Assembly: GCA_016192065.1 (NCBI GenBank)
Contig: JACPUX010000042.1
Span: forward strand, 1 to 32,925
Reading direction: 5' to 3'
From: Betaproteobacteria bacterium
GTDB lineage: Bacteria; Pseudomonadota; Gammaproteobacteria; Burkholderiales; Casimicrobiaceae
Length of the DNA: 32,925 nucleotides
Of this stretch, positions 16,407-25,023 are shown in pieces (position 1 is the first letter of the stretch; every line of letters starts with the position of its first letter). Under the pieces are notes generated by a model. The model saw only the letters and a list, made by a program, of their open reading frames with translations. It was not told the origin of the DNA and searched no databases. The translations under genes were made by a program, and so were the position numbers.

Positions 16407-17531
16407 ATGAGCGAGTACCAGTATTACGAATTCGCCGCCATCGACCGGCCGCTCATTCCCACCGAGATGGCGGAGCTGCGTGCCGTCTCCACGCGCGCCG
16501 TGATTACGCCCTCGGGGTTCGTAAACCATTACGAATGGGGCGACCTGAAAGCCGATCCGGCCGACTGGATGCGGCGTTACTTCGATGCCTTCATCTATTC
16601 GGCCAACTGGTGCAGTTGCCGGCTGGCCTTGCGGGTGCCGCCGGCCACGTTCCGCAAAGCCGAACTGAAGCCTTTCGAGACCAAATATGCGCTGACCATC
16701 GAGGCCAGCGATGAGTACTGGATTTTCGACTGGGCGCTTGATGAAAGCGAAGACTACGATCGCTTCGCCGAGGACGACGGCAGCGGCTGGATGCGACGCC
16801 TGGCGCCGCTGCGCGATGAATTGTTGCGTGGCGATTTGCGGCCGCTCTACCTGGGCTGGCTGGCCGGTGCCAGCGGCGGCGAGCTGCGCGAGGATGCGCA
16901 GGAACCGGAGGTGCCGCCCGGATTAACGGAGTTGTCCCCGCCGCAGCAGGCGCTGGTCGAGTTCCTGGAAATCGATCCCGACATGCTGGCGGCCGCCATG
17001 GCCGGAAGTCCTCCAGTTTCGTCGGCGGACGTCGCCGAGGCAGATCGCATCGATTCCTGGCTGGAGGAATGGCGGCGCGACGAGATGGTGGCCGTACTCA
17101 AGCTGATCGCGGAGGGCCGAGGGCAGGAAGCGGAACGCCGCGTCAGGTCCAGCCATGCCGCCTGGTTGAAAGCGCAACGCCCGGCCCTCGCCCCCGCCAC
17201 GGCGAGACGCAGCGTAGCCGAACTGCACGAGCTCGCAAAATCCGCGACCACAGTGCGGCTCGAGCGCGAAGCGAAGGAGCGAGCGAAGCAGGAAGCCGAA
17301 CGCCGCCGGCAGCGTGAAGCCTATCTGCGACGGCTGATCGCCGAGGTGGACAAACACTGGGACGCCATCGACGCGCAGGCGAAGCGCGGTTCCGCATCGG
17401 GCTACGAGCAGGCGGTGCGGGCCCTGGTCGATCTGGCCGAAGGTTACGCGCTCACCTCCAGCCGCAACGAGTTCGAGCGGGCATTGCGGCGCTTCGTCGT
17501 GCGCCATGCGGCGCTTTGTTGCGGCGGTTGA
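16407..17531 (+). CDS. unknown 374-residue protein paired with the primase-helicase
   Basis: I do not recognise this family by name. The N-terminal half (about 1-165) is a compact domain with several Trp and Tyr residues (YQYYEFAAIDRPL, WCSCRLALRVPP, YWIFDWALDESEDY) and looks globular. Residues about 260-320 are a charged coiled coil (RLEREAKERAKQEAERR). The C terminus is helical. There is no membrane segment and no classical nucleotide-binding motif. The ATG at 16407 is weakly supported upstream. The stop at 17531 lies 13 bases before the likely start of the primase-helicase, so the two are probably one operon and may work together. Confidence 0.7.
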   Translation: MSEYQYYEFAAIDRPLIPTEMAELRAVSTRAVITPSGFVNHYEWGDLKADPADWMRRYFDAFIYSANWCSCRLALRVPPATFRKAELKPFETKYALTIEASDEYWIFDWALDESEDYDRFAEDDGSGWMRRLAPLRDELLRGDLRPLYLGWLAGASGGELREDAQEPEVPPGLTELSPPQQALVEFLEIDPDMLAAAMAGSPPVSSADVAEADRIDSWLEEWRRDEMVAVLKLIAEGRGQEAERRVRSSHAAWLKAQRPALAPATARRSVAELHELAKSATTVRLEREAKERAKQEAERRRQREAYLRRLIAEVDKHWDAIDAQAKRGSASGYEQAVRALVDLAEGYALTSSRNEFERALRRFVVRHAALCCGG

Positions 17532-17544
17532 CCGAGGCGGGTCT

Positions 17545-19854
17545 ATGGTTGGGATGACGATGAGCATGGACGACGAACTCGCCCGGCTACGTGCCGAGAA
17601 CACCCGGCTGATCGCTTTGCTGGACGCCCACAGTATCGCCTGGCGTCTGCCTGAACCCGACAGCGTGCCGGCTGCGTCGGCATTGCTGACCACCGACGAA
17701 AAGGTCACGCTATTTCGCCGGCTGTTTCGGGGCCGCACCGACGTCTACCCAATCCGCTGGGAAAGCAAAGCCGGTAAGAGCGGCTACTCACCAGTCTGTG
17801 CCAACGAGTGGCGCGCCGGCGTTTGCGAGAAGCCCCGCGTCAAGTGCGCAGACTGCGGCAGCCGGCTGCTGGTGCCCCTGAGCGATCAGACGATCTACGA
17901 TCACCTCGCCGGCCGCCACACTGTCGGCGTATATCCGCTGCTGGCGGATGACAGCTGCCATTTCCTCGCGGTGGATTTCGATGACGCCGATTGGCGCAGC
18001 GATGCGCAGGCCTTTGCCCAATCCTGTCGCGAACTGGGTGTGCCCGTCGTGCTGGAAATCTCTCGCTCGGGTAACGGCGCCCATGCCTGGATATTCTTCT
18101 CGTCGAAGATCCTGGCGCGGGATGCGCGGCGGCTCGGTACTGCGATCATCAGCCACACTTGCGCACGCACCCGGCAACTGAAGCTCACGTCCTACGACCG
18201 GCTGTTCCCGAACCAGGACACCATGCCTAAGGGCGGTTTCGGTAACTTGATCGCCCTGCCGCTGCAGAAGGTTCCGCGCGAGAACGGCGGCAGCGTGTTC
18301 GTGGACGATGCTCTGCGGCTGTATCCCGACCAATGGGCTTTCCTGGCGTCGGTGCAGCCCATGGCGCCGCACGATATCGAGCCGACGATCCTGCGCGCCA
18401 CCGGCGGCTCGCATCCGCTGGATGTCACGTTCATCACCGAAGAGGATCAGCAAGAGCCGTGGAAGCGTACGTCACCGGCCAAGTTGCGGCTCCCCGGCCC
18501 GATGCCGGCCTCGCTGACGGCGACCTTGGCCAATCTCCTTTACTTCGACAAGGCACAGCTTCCGCAAGCACTGGCGAACCGCCTGATCCGTTTGGCGGCC
18601 TTCCAGAACCCCGAGTTCTACAAGGCGCAGGCCATGCGCCTGCCGGTGTGGGATGAGCCGCGGGTGATCGGCTGTGCCGAAAACTTCCCGAACCACATCG
18701 CCCTGCCGCGAGGATGCCTCGATGCCGCCCAGGAGTTGCTGCGCGAAAACGGCATTCATTGCGAGTTGCGAGACGAGCGCTTCGGAGGTGAGTCGCTGGG
18801 CGTGAGCTTCGCCGGGACCCTTCGGTCGGAGCAGGAGGAGGCCGTTGCCGCCATGCTCCGCCACGATACCGGCATCCTGTGTGCGCCGACCGCCTTCGGC
18901 AAAACCGTCACTGCCGCAGCCCTGATCGCCCGGCGTGGTGTGAACACGCTGGTGCTGGTGCATCGCACCGAATTGCTCAAGCAGTGGCAGGAGCGGCTGC
19001 AGGTATTTCTGGGGATCGGGAAGGGCGTCATCGGCACCATCGGGGGCGGCAAAGCCAAGCCCACTGGCAAGATCGACATCGCGGTAATGCAGTCGCTCTC
19101 AAGACAGGGTGAGACCAGCGAACTCGTCGAGAACTACGGGCAGGTGATCGTCGACGAATGCCATCACCTCTCGGCGTTCTCCTTCGAGGCGATCCTGAAG
19201 CGTGCCCGGGCCAAATATGTGCTTGGGCTCACCGCTACGCCGATCCGCCGCGACGGGCGGCAGCCGATCATCTTCATGCAGTGTGGGCCGATCCGACACA
19301 CAGCTTCGAAGCCGGCTGGTGCGCCGCAGACTCTGGAGGTGATTCCTCACTACCTGGCAGCTCGCATCGACCGCGCCGCCGACGCCGCCATCCAGGACGT
19401 GTTCAGACAGGTCGCCAACGACACCAGCCGCACGCTGGCCATAGCGGATGAGATCGCGGAAGCCTTCACTCAAGGGCACAAGGTGCTGGTACTGACCGAG
19501 CGCACCGAACACCTTGACGCCATTGGCGCAGCATTGGCGGGACGCATCCGGCCTATGTTCACACTGCACGGTCGCATGTCGAAGAAGCAGCGTGCCGTCT
19601 TGATCAGCGAACTGGATGCCCTGCCTGCCGACGCGCCCCGGGTGCTCTTGTCCACCGGCAAGCTGGTAGGGGAGGGGTTCGACCATCCGCCGCTCGACAC
19701 GTTGGTGCTGGCCATGCCGATCTCGTGGAAGGGCACGCTGCAGCAGTACGCCGGTCGCCTGCATCGGGAGCATGCGAACAAGACCCGCGTGCGCATCATC
19801 GACTTCGTAGATGCCGGCCACCCAGCCCTTCTGCGGATGTGGGAAAAGCGGTAG
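17545..19854 (+). CDS. TOTE-type primase-helicase, probably shortened by an amber codon
   Basis: The 769-residue product joins a primase-like and a helicase module as in TOTE conflict systems, which are thought to act against foreign DNA. A short N-terminal coiled coil (10-28) precedes a zinc-binding group (Cys85, Cys94, Cys101, Cys104). The archaeo-eukaryotic primase core has LAVDFDDADW (Asp144, Asp146) and SRSGNGAHAWIFF (His180). The superfamily 2 helicase has APTAFGKT (447-454), DECH at 537-540, GLTATP and QQYAGRLHRE near 733-742. GAGG at 17534-17537 is seven bases before the ATG at 17545; a start at 17506 would overlap the previous gene. The frame continues for 39 codons after the TAG with family-like sequence, so the C terminus appears truncated. 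Confidence 0.85.
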   Translation: MVGMTMSMDDELARLRAENTRLIALLDAHSIAWRLPEPDSVPAASALLTTDEKVTLFRRLFRGRTDVYPIRWESKAGKSGYSPVCANEWRAGVCEKPRVKCADCGSRLLVPLSDQTIYDHLAGRHTVGVYPLLADDSCHFLAVDFDDADWRSDAQAFAQSCRELGVPVVLEISRSGNGAHAWIFFSSKILARDARRLGTAIISHTCARTRQLKLTSYDRLFPNQDTMPKGGFGNLIALPLQKVPRENGGSVFVDDALRLYPDQWAFLASVQPMAPHDIEPTILRATGGSHPLDVTFITEEDQQEPWKRTSPAKLRLPGPMPASLTATLANLLYFDKAQLPQALANRLIRLAAFQNPEFYKAQAMRLPVWDEPRVIGCAENFPNHIALPRGCLDAAQELLRENGIHCELRDERFGGESLGVSFAGTLRSEQEEAVAAMLRHDTGILCAPTAFGKTVTAAALIARRGVNTLVLVHRTELLKQWQERLQVFLGIGKGVIGTIGGGKAKPTGKIDIAVMQSLSRQGETSELVENYGQVIVDECHHLSAFSFEAILKRARAKYVLGLTATPIRRDGRQPIIFMQCGPIRHTASKPAGAPQTLEVIPHYLAARIDRAADAAIQDVFRQVANDTSRTLAIADEIAEAFTQGHKVLVLTERTEHLDAIGAALAGRIRPMFTLHGRMSKKQRAVLISELDALPADAPRVLLSTGKLVGEGFDHPPLDTLVLAMPISWKGTLQQYAGRLHREHANKTRVRIIDFVDAGHPALLRMWEKR

Positions 19855-19974
19855 CGGGGTTATCAGGCGATGGGATACCGGATTCCCTCCGCCCCGGCCA
19901 GTTACAATCTGGACTTCGGGTTGGTCGCTGCGAACGAGGCGGATGTTGTCGTCACAGAAGCGGGTATGAAATGA
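19855..19974 (+). pseudogene. in-frame tail of the primase-helicase after an amber codon
   Basis: Directly after TAG (19852-19854) the same frame reads RGYQAMGYRIPSAPASYN and then NLDFGLVAANEA, up to a TGA at 19972-19974. The preceding residues are LLRMWEKR. Related helicases, as I remember them, continue with an Arg-rich RGYRAMGY-type stretch at exactly this point, so the tail seems to be genuine coding sequence cut off by one base change (CAG to TAG is the simplest). Confidence 0.5.
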
Positions 19975-20264
19975 AGACTGAAAAGCCAATCAATATCCGC
20001 AGCGGGCTGCCTTCCGTTTTTTTCAGAGTATGACGCCAAGAACATGTCGTGTCTCAGCTGGTCAATGAACAAACTGCCCTGAACGCCGCGTTCGACTCAA
20101 GTGGTCGCGGACCGTCCATTTGGAGCCCGCACTTTGCGGGTAGCCAGATGGGTAGCTGGCGACAGATCAGAGGTATGTGTGCGTCGCATGTTATTGATAT
20201 TACAGAACTAAGCCGCGCGCACCCTATCTATACGACATCGTGCTGGTTTAAGGTGAGTAGGCAC
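19975..20264. other. non-coding boundary region between the island and the chromosomal genes
   Basis: About 290 bases hold no convincing gene on either strand. It is more AT-rich than its surroundings (for example the run around 20190-20250). I looked for tRNA-like structure and attachment-site repeats and saw none. It probably contains the right end of the accessory region, but I cannot place an edge. Confidence 0.35.
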
Positions 20265-20292
20265 AAAAAAGCCGGCGCGAAGCCGGCTTTTT
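20265..20292. terminator. bidirectional rho-independent terminator
   Basis: An A tract (20265-20270), a seven-base stem AGCCGGC (20270-20276), loop GCGAA, the matching GCCGGCT (20282-20288) and a T tract (20288-20292) form a terminator usable from both sides. It lies 18 bases beyond the stop of the cytochrome gene, which it most likely serves on the minus strand. Confidence 0.85.
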
Positions 20293-20310
20293 CGTTCGCG
20301 CCCAAGATGC

Positions 20311-20619
20311 TTACAGCGTGAGCACGTACTGCACCATCGCCTTGACATCCTCGTCCTTGACCGCGGCGTTGGGCGGCATCGGCACCTGGCCCCACACACC
20401 CGAACCACCCTTCTTGACCTTGGCGGCCAGCTTGGCGGCGGCACCAGCGTCACCCTTGTACTTCTTGGCGACTTCTTTGTAGGACGGGCCGACGATCTTC
20501 TTGTCGACCTGATGGCAGGCCATGCAGCCCGATTTGGTGAGCATTTCCTGCGGCGTGGCAGCGGCGGCACCGCCGGCAACCAAGGCACCCGCAACCAGAG
20601 CGACCAGAGACAACTTCAT
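20311..20619 (-). CDS. small class I cytochrome c (c551/c552 type)
   Basis: The 102-residue precursor has a signal peptide of about 20 residues (MKLSLVALVAGALVAGGAAA), so it is exported to the periplasm, where it would carry electrons. Heme is bound through CMACH (Cys32, Cys35, His36). Met81 in QVPMPPN is the expected sixth ligand, set in the GSGVWGQVPMPPN loop typical of cytochromes c551/c552. Mature length is about 80 residues, normal for the family. A GGGAG ribosome site precedes the ATG. The gene has its own terminator downstream and a terminator of the neighbouring gene upstream, so it is probably transcribed alone. Confidence 0.95.
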   Translation of the reverse strand: MKLSLVALVAGALVAGGAAAATPQEMLTKSGCMACHQVDKKIVGPSYKEVAKKYKGDAGAAAKLAAKVKKGGSGVWGQVPMPPNAAVKDEDVKAMVQYVLTL

Positions 20620-20695
20620 GTGAGACTCCCGAAAAGGACGTTAGGAACAAAAAAACCGCGCGTGATCATAGCCGAAAACGCCGAGCGATGCCAGG

Positions 20696-20720
20696 AAAAA
20701 CCCCTGCCTGAAGGCCAGGG
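20696..20720 (-). terminator. rho-independent terminator of the yyaL-like operon
   Basis: On the minus strand a stem formed by CCCTGGCC and GGCAGGGG (one bulged G) around a TTCA loop is followed by TTTTT (A tract at 20696-20700 on the plus strand). It lies 38 bases past the stop of the thioredoxin-like gene and separates that operon from the cytochrome gene. Confidence 0.75.
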
Positions 20721-20757
20721 CTTGATCTGCTTCAAACCAAATCCAGGCGTTTCGTGG

Positions 20758-22800
20758 CTAGGCCGCGCCAAGGCCCATAACGTCCAGAAAGGCCGCCAGG
20801 TTAACAAGGGGCGGCGAACAAACGCCTTCGCGGCATACCCATGCGCTAGTCACGGACACCTGGGCAGGGCGTGGCGCGGACTGCGGTCCCGGCTCCAGGG
20901 CCAAGTCGAGCGCCAGAATGCCCGGCCGATAAGCGGGCAGCGCCTCCAACCACACGCGCACCTCCTCGTGGGGTCCGCGCAACCAGGCCAGCGCTGGCGG
21001 CAGTGACCATTCGAGGCAGGCCGAGAGCAGGGCACCTTGTCCCTCAAAGTGCTCGCGATCTTGTGGTGCCAGCGCGCGCACGACCTCTTCGCCCAGTTCG
21101 CTGTAGGGCGTGTGCCCGGACAGAACCCCCAAGCGCAGCAGGGCCTTGGCCGCGACCCCATTGCCCGAGGGGGTGGCTTGGTCAAAGCCGGTGCGCATTC
21201 GGGCCAGGAGGTTTTCGTGGTCCAGCGCGGTGAAATAGAAGCCACCACCATCCATGCCGCGAAATTCGGTCCGCAACACCTCCGCCAACTGCTGCGCAAG
21301 CTCGAGGTCGGTTTGGTGGAAGTCGCTTTCCACCAGTTCCAGCGTCGCTTCGAGCAGAAACGCGTAATCATCGAGGTAGCCGGGAAGCTCCCGGTCCCCC
21401 ATCTGCGCCAACGCGTTAAGGCGACCCTTGCGCCAGGCGGCGTCAAGCAGCGCGGCGTGGGCGCGACGAGCGAGACCCAGCCAATCCCCGCGACCAAAGA
21501 CCCGCCCGGCGCGTGCCAGCGCCGTGATCGTCAGGGCATTCCAAGAGCTGAGGAGCTTGTCGTCGAGCCCGGGGCGCACCCGGCGGTCGCGCTCTGCCTT
21601 GAGTTTGCCGCGGCATTCTGTGATCGTCGCCCGCACCATCTCCGGGGCCAGGCCCAGGCGTTCGGCGACGGCGTCCGCGGGCTGGGCCACGCGTAGGTGC
21701 CAGGCGTGGCCTTCAAAGTTGGGCGTTCCCGCCCAACCCCAATGCTCGGCCGCGACGCGATAGCTTGCGGAGTCGAGCAGCGCTTCGAGTTCGGCCGGTT
21801 CCCAGACGTAATACTTGCCTTCCTCGTGTTCGGAGTCGGCGTCGAGGCTGGAGTAAAACAGGCCCTGCGGTGCCTGCATTTCCGCCCGCAGCCAGGCGAC
21901 GATCCCCGCGGCGGCTTCACTAAAGAGCGGGTCGCCGTCCAGCGCGTAGGCATCCGCATACAGCCGCAACAGCAGGGCGTTGTCATAGAGCATCTTTTCA
22001 AAATGAGGAATCTCCCAAAAGCCATCGACGCAGTAGCGATAGAACCCGCCGCCCAGGTGGTCGCGCAGGCCACCTTCGGCGATGCGCCGCAACGCGAACA
22101 GCACGCCATGCAGCAGTTCGCGGTCATCGGCCTCGTGGGCGGCGCGCAAACAGAATTCGAGTTCGGCGCTGCGCGGAAATTTCGGCGCCCGGCCCAGGCC
22201 ACCCTGGCGCAAATCCATGGCGCCGCGAAAATGCGCCCGCGCCTCGTCGATCAGCCGGTCCTGCAGCGGGACCGGCGCGCCTTTGGTGGCCAGCCGCGCG
22301 AGTGCGTCACGGACCGCGGCGCCGGTTCCGCGGACGTCATTGCCGCGCTGGGCATAGGCTTCACTCACTCGGGTCAGGACTTCGGAGAAACCCGGCAAGC
22401 CATGGCGCTCGGCCTTGGGGAAATAGGTGCCGCTGAAAAACGGCGCCTGGTCCTCGCAAAGAAACACGGTCAGGGGCCAGCCGCCGGGTTGGCGGGTGAG
22501 AAGCTGATGGGCCGCCTGGTAGATCTGATCGAGATCCGGTCGCTCTTCGCGATCGACTTTGATGTTCACGAACCGGCCGTTCATCAAGGCCGCGGTGGCG
22601 GGATCCTCGAACGACTCGCCGGCCATCACATGACACCAGTGGCAGGCCGCGTAACCGATCGACAGTAACACCGGTTTGCCTTCGCGTCGTGCCAGGGCGA
22701 AGGCTTCCGTGCCCCAGGGGTGCCAGTCCACGGGGTGGTGCGCGTGCTGGCGAAGGTAGGGGCTGGTGGCGTTGGCCAGGCGATTGGTCGCGGTCGTCAC
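20758..22800 (-). CDS. thioredoxin-domain protein of the YyaL / DUF255 family
   Basis: The 680-residue protein opens with [20 protein letters not shown], the standard start of this family. A thioredoxin-like domain (about 1-165) carries the redox motif CHWC at 53-56 and GGWPLTVFL. The rest resembles an (alpha/alpha)6 barrel as in glycosyl hydrolases and epimerases (for example [24 protein letters not shown]). Length is normal for the bacterial relatives of human SPATA20. The start is a GTG directly after the stop of the upstream gene, so translation is probably coupled. A terminator follows at 20696-20720. The function of the family is poorly known. Confidence 0.9.
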   Translation of the reverse strand: MTTATNRLANATSPYLRQHAHHPVDWHPWGTEAFALARREGKPVLLSIGYAACHWCHVMAGESFEDPATAALMNGRFVNIKVDREERPDLDQIYQAAHQLLTRQPGGWPLTVFLCEDQAPFFSGTYFPKAERHGLPGFSEVLTRVSEAYAQRGNDVRGTGAAVRDALARLATKGAPVPLQDRLIDEARAHFRGAMDLRQGGLGRAPKFPRSAELEFCLRAAHEADDRELLHGVLFALRRIAEGGLRDHLGGGFYRYCVDGFWEIPHFEKMLYDNALLLRLYADAYALDGDPLFSEAAAGIVAWLRAEMQAPQGLFYSSLDADSEHEEGKYYVWEPAELEALLDSASYRVAAEHWGWAGTPNFEGHAWHLRVAQPADAVAERLGLAPEMVRATITECRGKLKAERDRRVRPGLDDKLLSSWNALTITALARAGRVFGRGDWLGLARRAHAALLDAAWRKGRLNALAQMGDRELPGYLDDYAFLLEATLELVESDFHQTDLELAQQLAEVLRTEFRGMDGGGFYFTALDHENLLARMRTGFDQATPSGNGVAAKALLRLGVLSGHTPYSELGEEVVRALAPQDREHFEGQGALLSACLEWSLPPALAWLRGPHEEVRVWLEALPAYRPGILALDLALEPGPQSAPRPAQVSVTSAWVCREGVCSPPLVNLAAFLDVMGLGAA

Positions 22801-22801
22801 G

Positions 22802-24397
22802 TCACTCGGCTTCGCAGACCACTCTTTCGAAATCAGCGCCGCGTTGCAACGATCGCACCAGGCGATAGACGGTCGCGCCGCCGCTGCCCCGGGTTTGCAA
22901 GCGCCGGCCAGGATTGAAGCAGCGCGTCGGCAGGATCAGGCTCATCGGCTCTTGGGCGCTCTTGGGTAACAGGATGCCGGGGAGATTGCTCTCCTGTTTC
23001 ATCAGCGAGCCGACGGGAATGAGGTCCAGAGCTTTGGGCTCGCCCGCCCAGCTCATGATCAAGAGTTCGAGCTCGCCCTGGTGGTTGACGCCCAGGCGTT
23101 TGATCCAGCCTGGACTGCGATGCCCGCGCTCGTCACGCCAGACCACCAACTGGTCGATTTGCCAAGTGGTTTCCGGCTGCGGCTTGGCGTGCAGCACGCA
23201 GCCCTCTGGGCCAATATTGCCGCGCCAGGGTGTCCAGGGCCAGGCTCGGTCGGCTTGTTCGCGCTCGCGATCATAGCCCGTCACCACCGTGAGGGTGGCC
23301 AGTTGCTGGGCATTGCGGTAGCTCGCCCGGGCATTGAGGTCGACGGTGGCGAAGGTTTGGCCGCCAACGCGGAAATAAACTCCTGGCAGGCCGCCGCCAG
23401 AAACGGCCAGCGCGACCTCGGCGAGCCCCGCTACGCCGCGCCCGCGGTACGTGCACCAATGGCGGTGCAGATGCTCCAGCAGGACGATGCAGGTTTCCAC
23501 CGCGCAATCCGCACCCAAGCCCAGTTCCCCTGGCAGGGAGCCGTTCTTCAGGCGGCGCAGGCGTTTATCGAGGCTGGCATCAAGCTTGTCGATGGTGGCA
23601 TAGCGCACGGCCTCGGGATCGCTGGCGGCGCCAGGAATAGGCTGGGTCAGGCCCTGCGCAGCCTTGAGATCGACCATGAACACTACCTCGCCGGCGGGGG
23701 GTTCCTGGATCACCGGGCGGAGTTTGCGCGCCCAGCGTTCCAGCCAGCGGTCAGTGAGTTCGAGCTGCCGGGCGGTCAGACCAAAAGGGTCAGCCGCGCC
23801 GATCAAGAGCGCGTGGCTATAGGTGGAATAACACGACACTGTACCTGCGGCGGGGATCAGCTTGTCCTTCACCATGTTGTCGGTGCATTGCAGCATTTCG
23901 GCGAAGCGAAAGTAGGCGTGCAACTCCAGCCAGAAGTCTTTGGGAGGATGCTGCCGGGCCAGGCCATACACCAGCGCCAACTGCTTGCCGACATACAGGC
24001 CGCGTTGCAGAACGTTGGGCGCCAGCGGCTGGATGTTGGGTTCGCCCTCCAGGAGCGGCTTGATGCACAAGGAGAACTGCGCCCAGAGCGCCTGCCAAAG
24101 GTCACGCAATTGGGTGAAGTTGCTCATCTCCGAAGTCGAGAGCGGAATGGCTTTTTGGCTGAAGCGTTTGCTCAATTCGCCATGCAGAAAGTACACCGGC
24201 TCGCGCAAGGTCTCGGCAATTTTGGCCCGCTCCACGCCGTCAAGCGGCACATCGGCCAGCGCGCGAAACTGCCCCAGCAGAATCTCGGCGGCGCGATGAA
24301 TGTTGGTGAGCGGCACGTTCATCAACCACTTGCGACAGCCTTTGCTGTCGAAGAAGTCGGGGGCGCCGGGGAAAGCGGTTACCGGACCTTGATTCAT
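22802..24397 (-). CDS. conserved protein of unknown function, 531 residues
   Basis: I believe this is a betaproteobacterial conserved family but cannot name a function. The N-terminal half is helical ([33 protein letters not shown]) and includes a [15 protein letters not shown] stretch. The C-terminal part (about 390-531) is rich in beta strands and ends with [19 protein letters not shown], which reminds me of the tails of c-di-GMP-related PilZ-like proteins; no clear RxxxR motif was seen. GGAG before the ATG at 24397 supports this start, which overlaps nothing. A longer frame from 24436 would run into the HIT gene. It is the middle gene of a HIT - unknown - YyaL operon. Confidence 0.6.
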   Translation of the reverse strand: MNQGPVTAFPGAPDFFDSKGCRKWLMNVPLTNIHRAAEILLGQFRALADVPLDGVERAKIAETLREPVYFLHGELSKRFSQKAIPLSTSEMSNFTQLRDLWQALWAQFSLCIKPLLEGEPNIQPLAPNVLQRGLYVGKQLALVYGLARQHPPKDFWLELHAYFRFAEMLQCTDNMVKDKLIPAAGTVSCYSTYSHALLIGAADPFGLTARQLELTDRWLERWARKLRPVIQEPPAGEVVFMVDLKAAQGLTQPIPGAASDPEAVRYATIDKLDASLDKRLRRLKNGSLPGELGLGADCAVETCIVLLEHLHRHWCTYRGRGVAGLAEVALAVSGGGLPGVYFRVGGQTFATVDLNARASYRNAQQLATLTVVTGYDREREQADRAWPWTPWRGNIGPEGCVLHAKPQPETTWQIDQLVVWRDERGHRSPGWIKRLGVNHQGELELLIMSWAGEPKALDLIPVGSLMKQESNLPGILLPKSAQEPMSLILPTRCFNPGRRLQTRGSGGATVYRLVRSLQRGADFERVVCEAE

Positions 24398-24398
24398 T

Positions 24399-24821
24399 TC
24401 AAGCTCCGGACGCGCCCAGGCGGGCCAGCAGAGCACCGCGCAGCGCCGCTCGGCCGTCGCCCGGAAGGACTCGCGGCGGCACCTCGCGTTGGGCGAACGC
24501 CCAGATCGGCGCCGGAAAATGGGAATCGTCGGCGAAGCGTGGAATCACATGCCAATGCAGATGCGGCGTGACATTACCCAGGCTGGCGAGATTCATCTTT
24601 TCCGGACGCAGCAGCTCGCGCAAGGCGCTTTCGACCGCAAACACCACGTTCATGTAGTGCACTCTTTCCGCGGTGGACAAATCGCTCATCTCCTTGACAT
24701 GCCTACGCCAGATCACCCGGCAGAACCCCGGAAAGCCCTCCTCGGGCGCAAGCACCACACGGCAATCGGCATCCTGCCACAAAAGCTCGCCACCACTGGC
24801 TCCGCAGTATTCACATGTCAT
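24399..24821 (-). CDS. HIT family nucleotide-binding protein
   Basis: The 140-residue protein has the histidine triad HLHWHVIP (about residues 87-94), the active site of HIT proteins, which hydrolyse or bind nucleotide phosphoramidates. An N-terminal CEYCGASGG may bind a metal. The central GFPGFCRVIWRRHVKEMSDL also fits the family. Its stop is one base before the next start (TGAAATG), so the operon continues into the 531-residue protein and the YyaL-like protein. No promoter was clearly seen upstream. Confidence 0.92.
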   Translation of the reverse strand: MTCEYCGASGGELLWQDADCRVVLAPEEGFPGFCRVIWRRHVKEMSDLSTAERVHYMNVVFAVESALRELLRPEKMNLASLGNVTPHLHWHVIPRFADDSHFPAPIWAFAQREVPPRVLPGDGRAALRGALLARLGASGA

Positions 24822-24947
24822 ATTGTTCGCGCAAAACTCCTGGCTGGCAAGATTCTACGCGCCTTCGCCGCTCGCGCAACGCCGCCGCGCGGGGCGGAGC
24901 GGCAGTCCGGTCGGACCGGTTTTGCCCGCGCCCGCCCGCTGGCCCGT

Positions 24948-24983
24948 GGCTCGGGCGGCGGGGAGCGATAGCCCGCCCGAGCC
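24948..24983. repeat. 11-base inverted repeat in the gap after the oxidoreductase gene
   Basis: GGCTCGGGCGG (24948-24958) and CCGCCCGAGCC (24973-24983) pair perfectly around a 14-base loop. It lies 41 bases past the stop of the large oxidoreductase gene (minus strand). There is no T tract, so it could be a rho-dependent or transcript-stabilising structure rather than a classic terminator. Confidence 0.6.
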
Positions 24984-25023
24984 GATTCGCGCGCGGCGTG
25001 CCGCGAGGTGCGTGTCGGCGCTC

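Noticed and set aside
20049..20321. A 90-codon plus-strand frame in the boundary region
   Set aside because: It runs through the terminator at 20265-20292 and into the cytochrome gene of the opposite strand.
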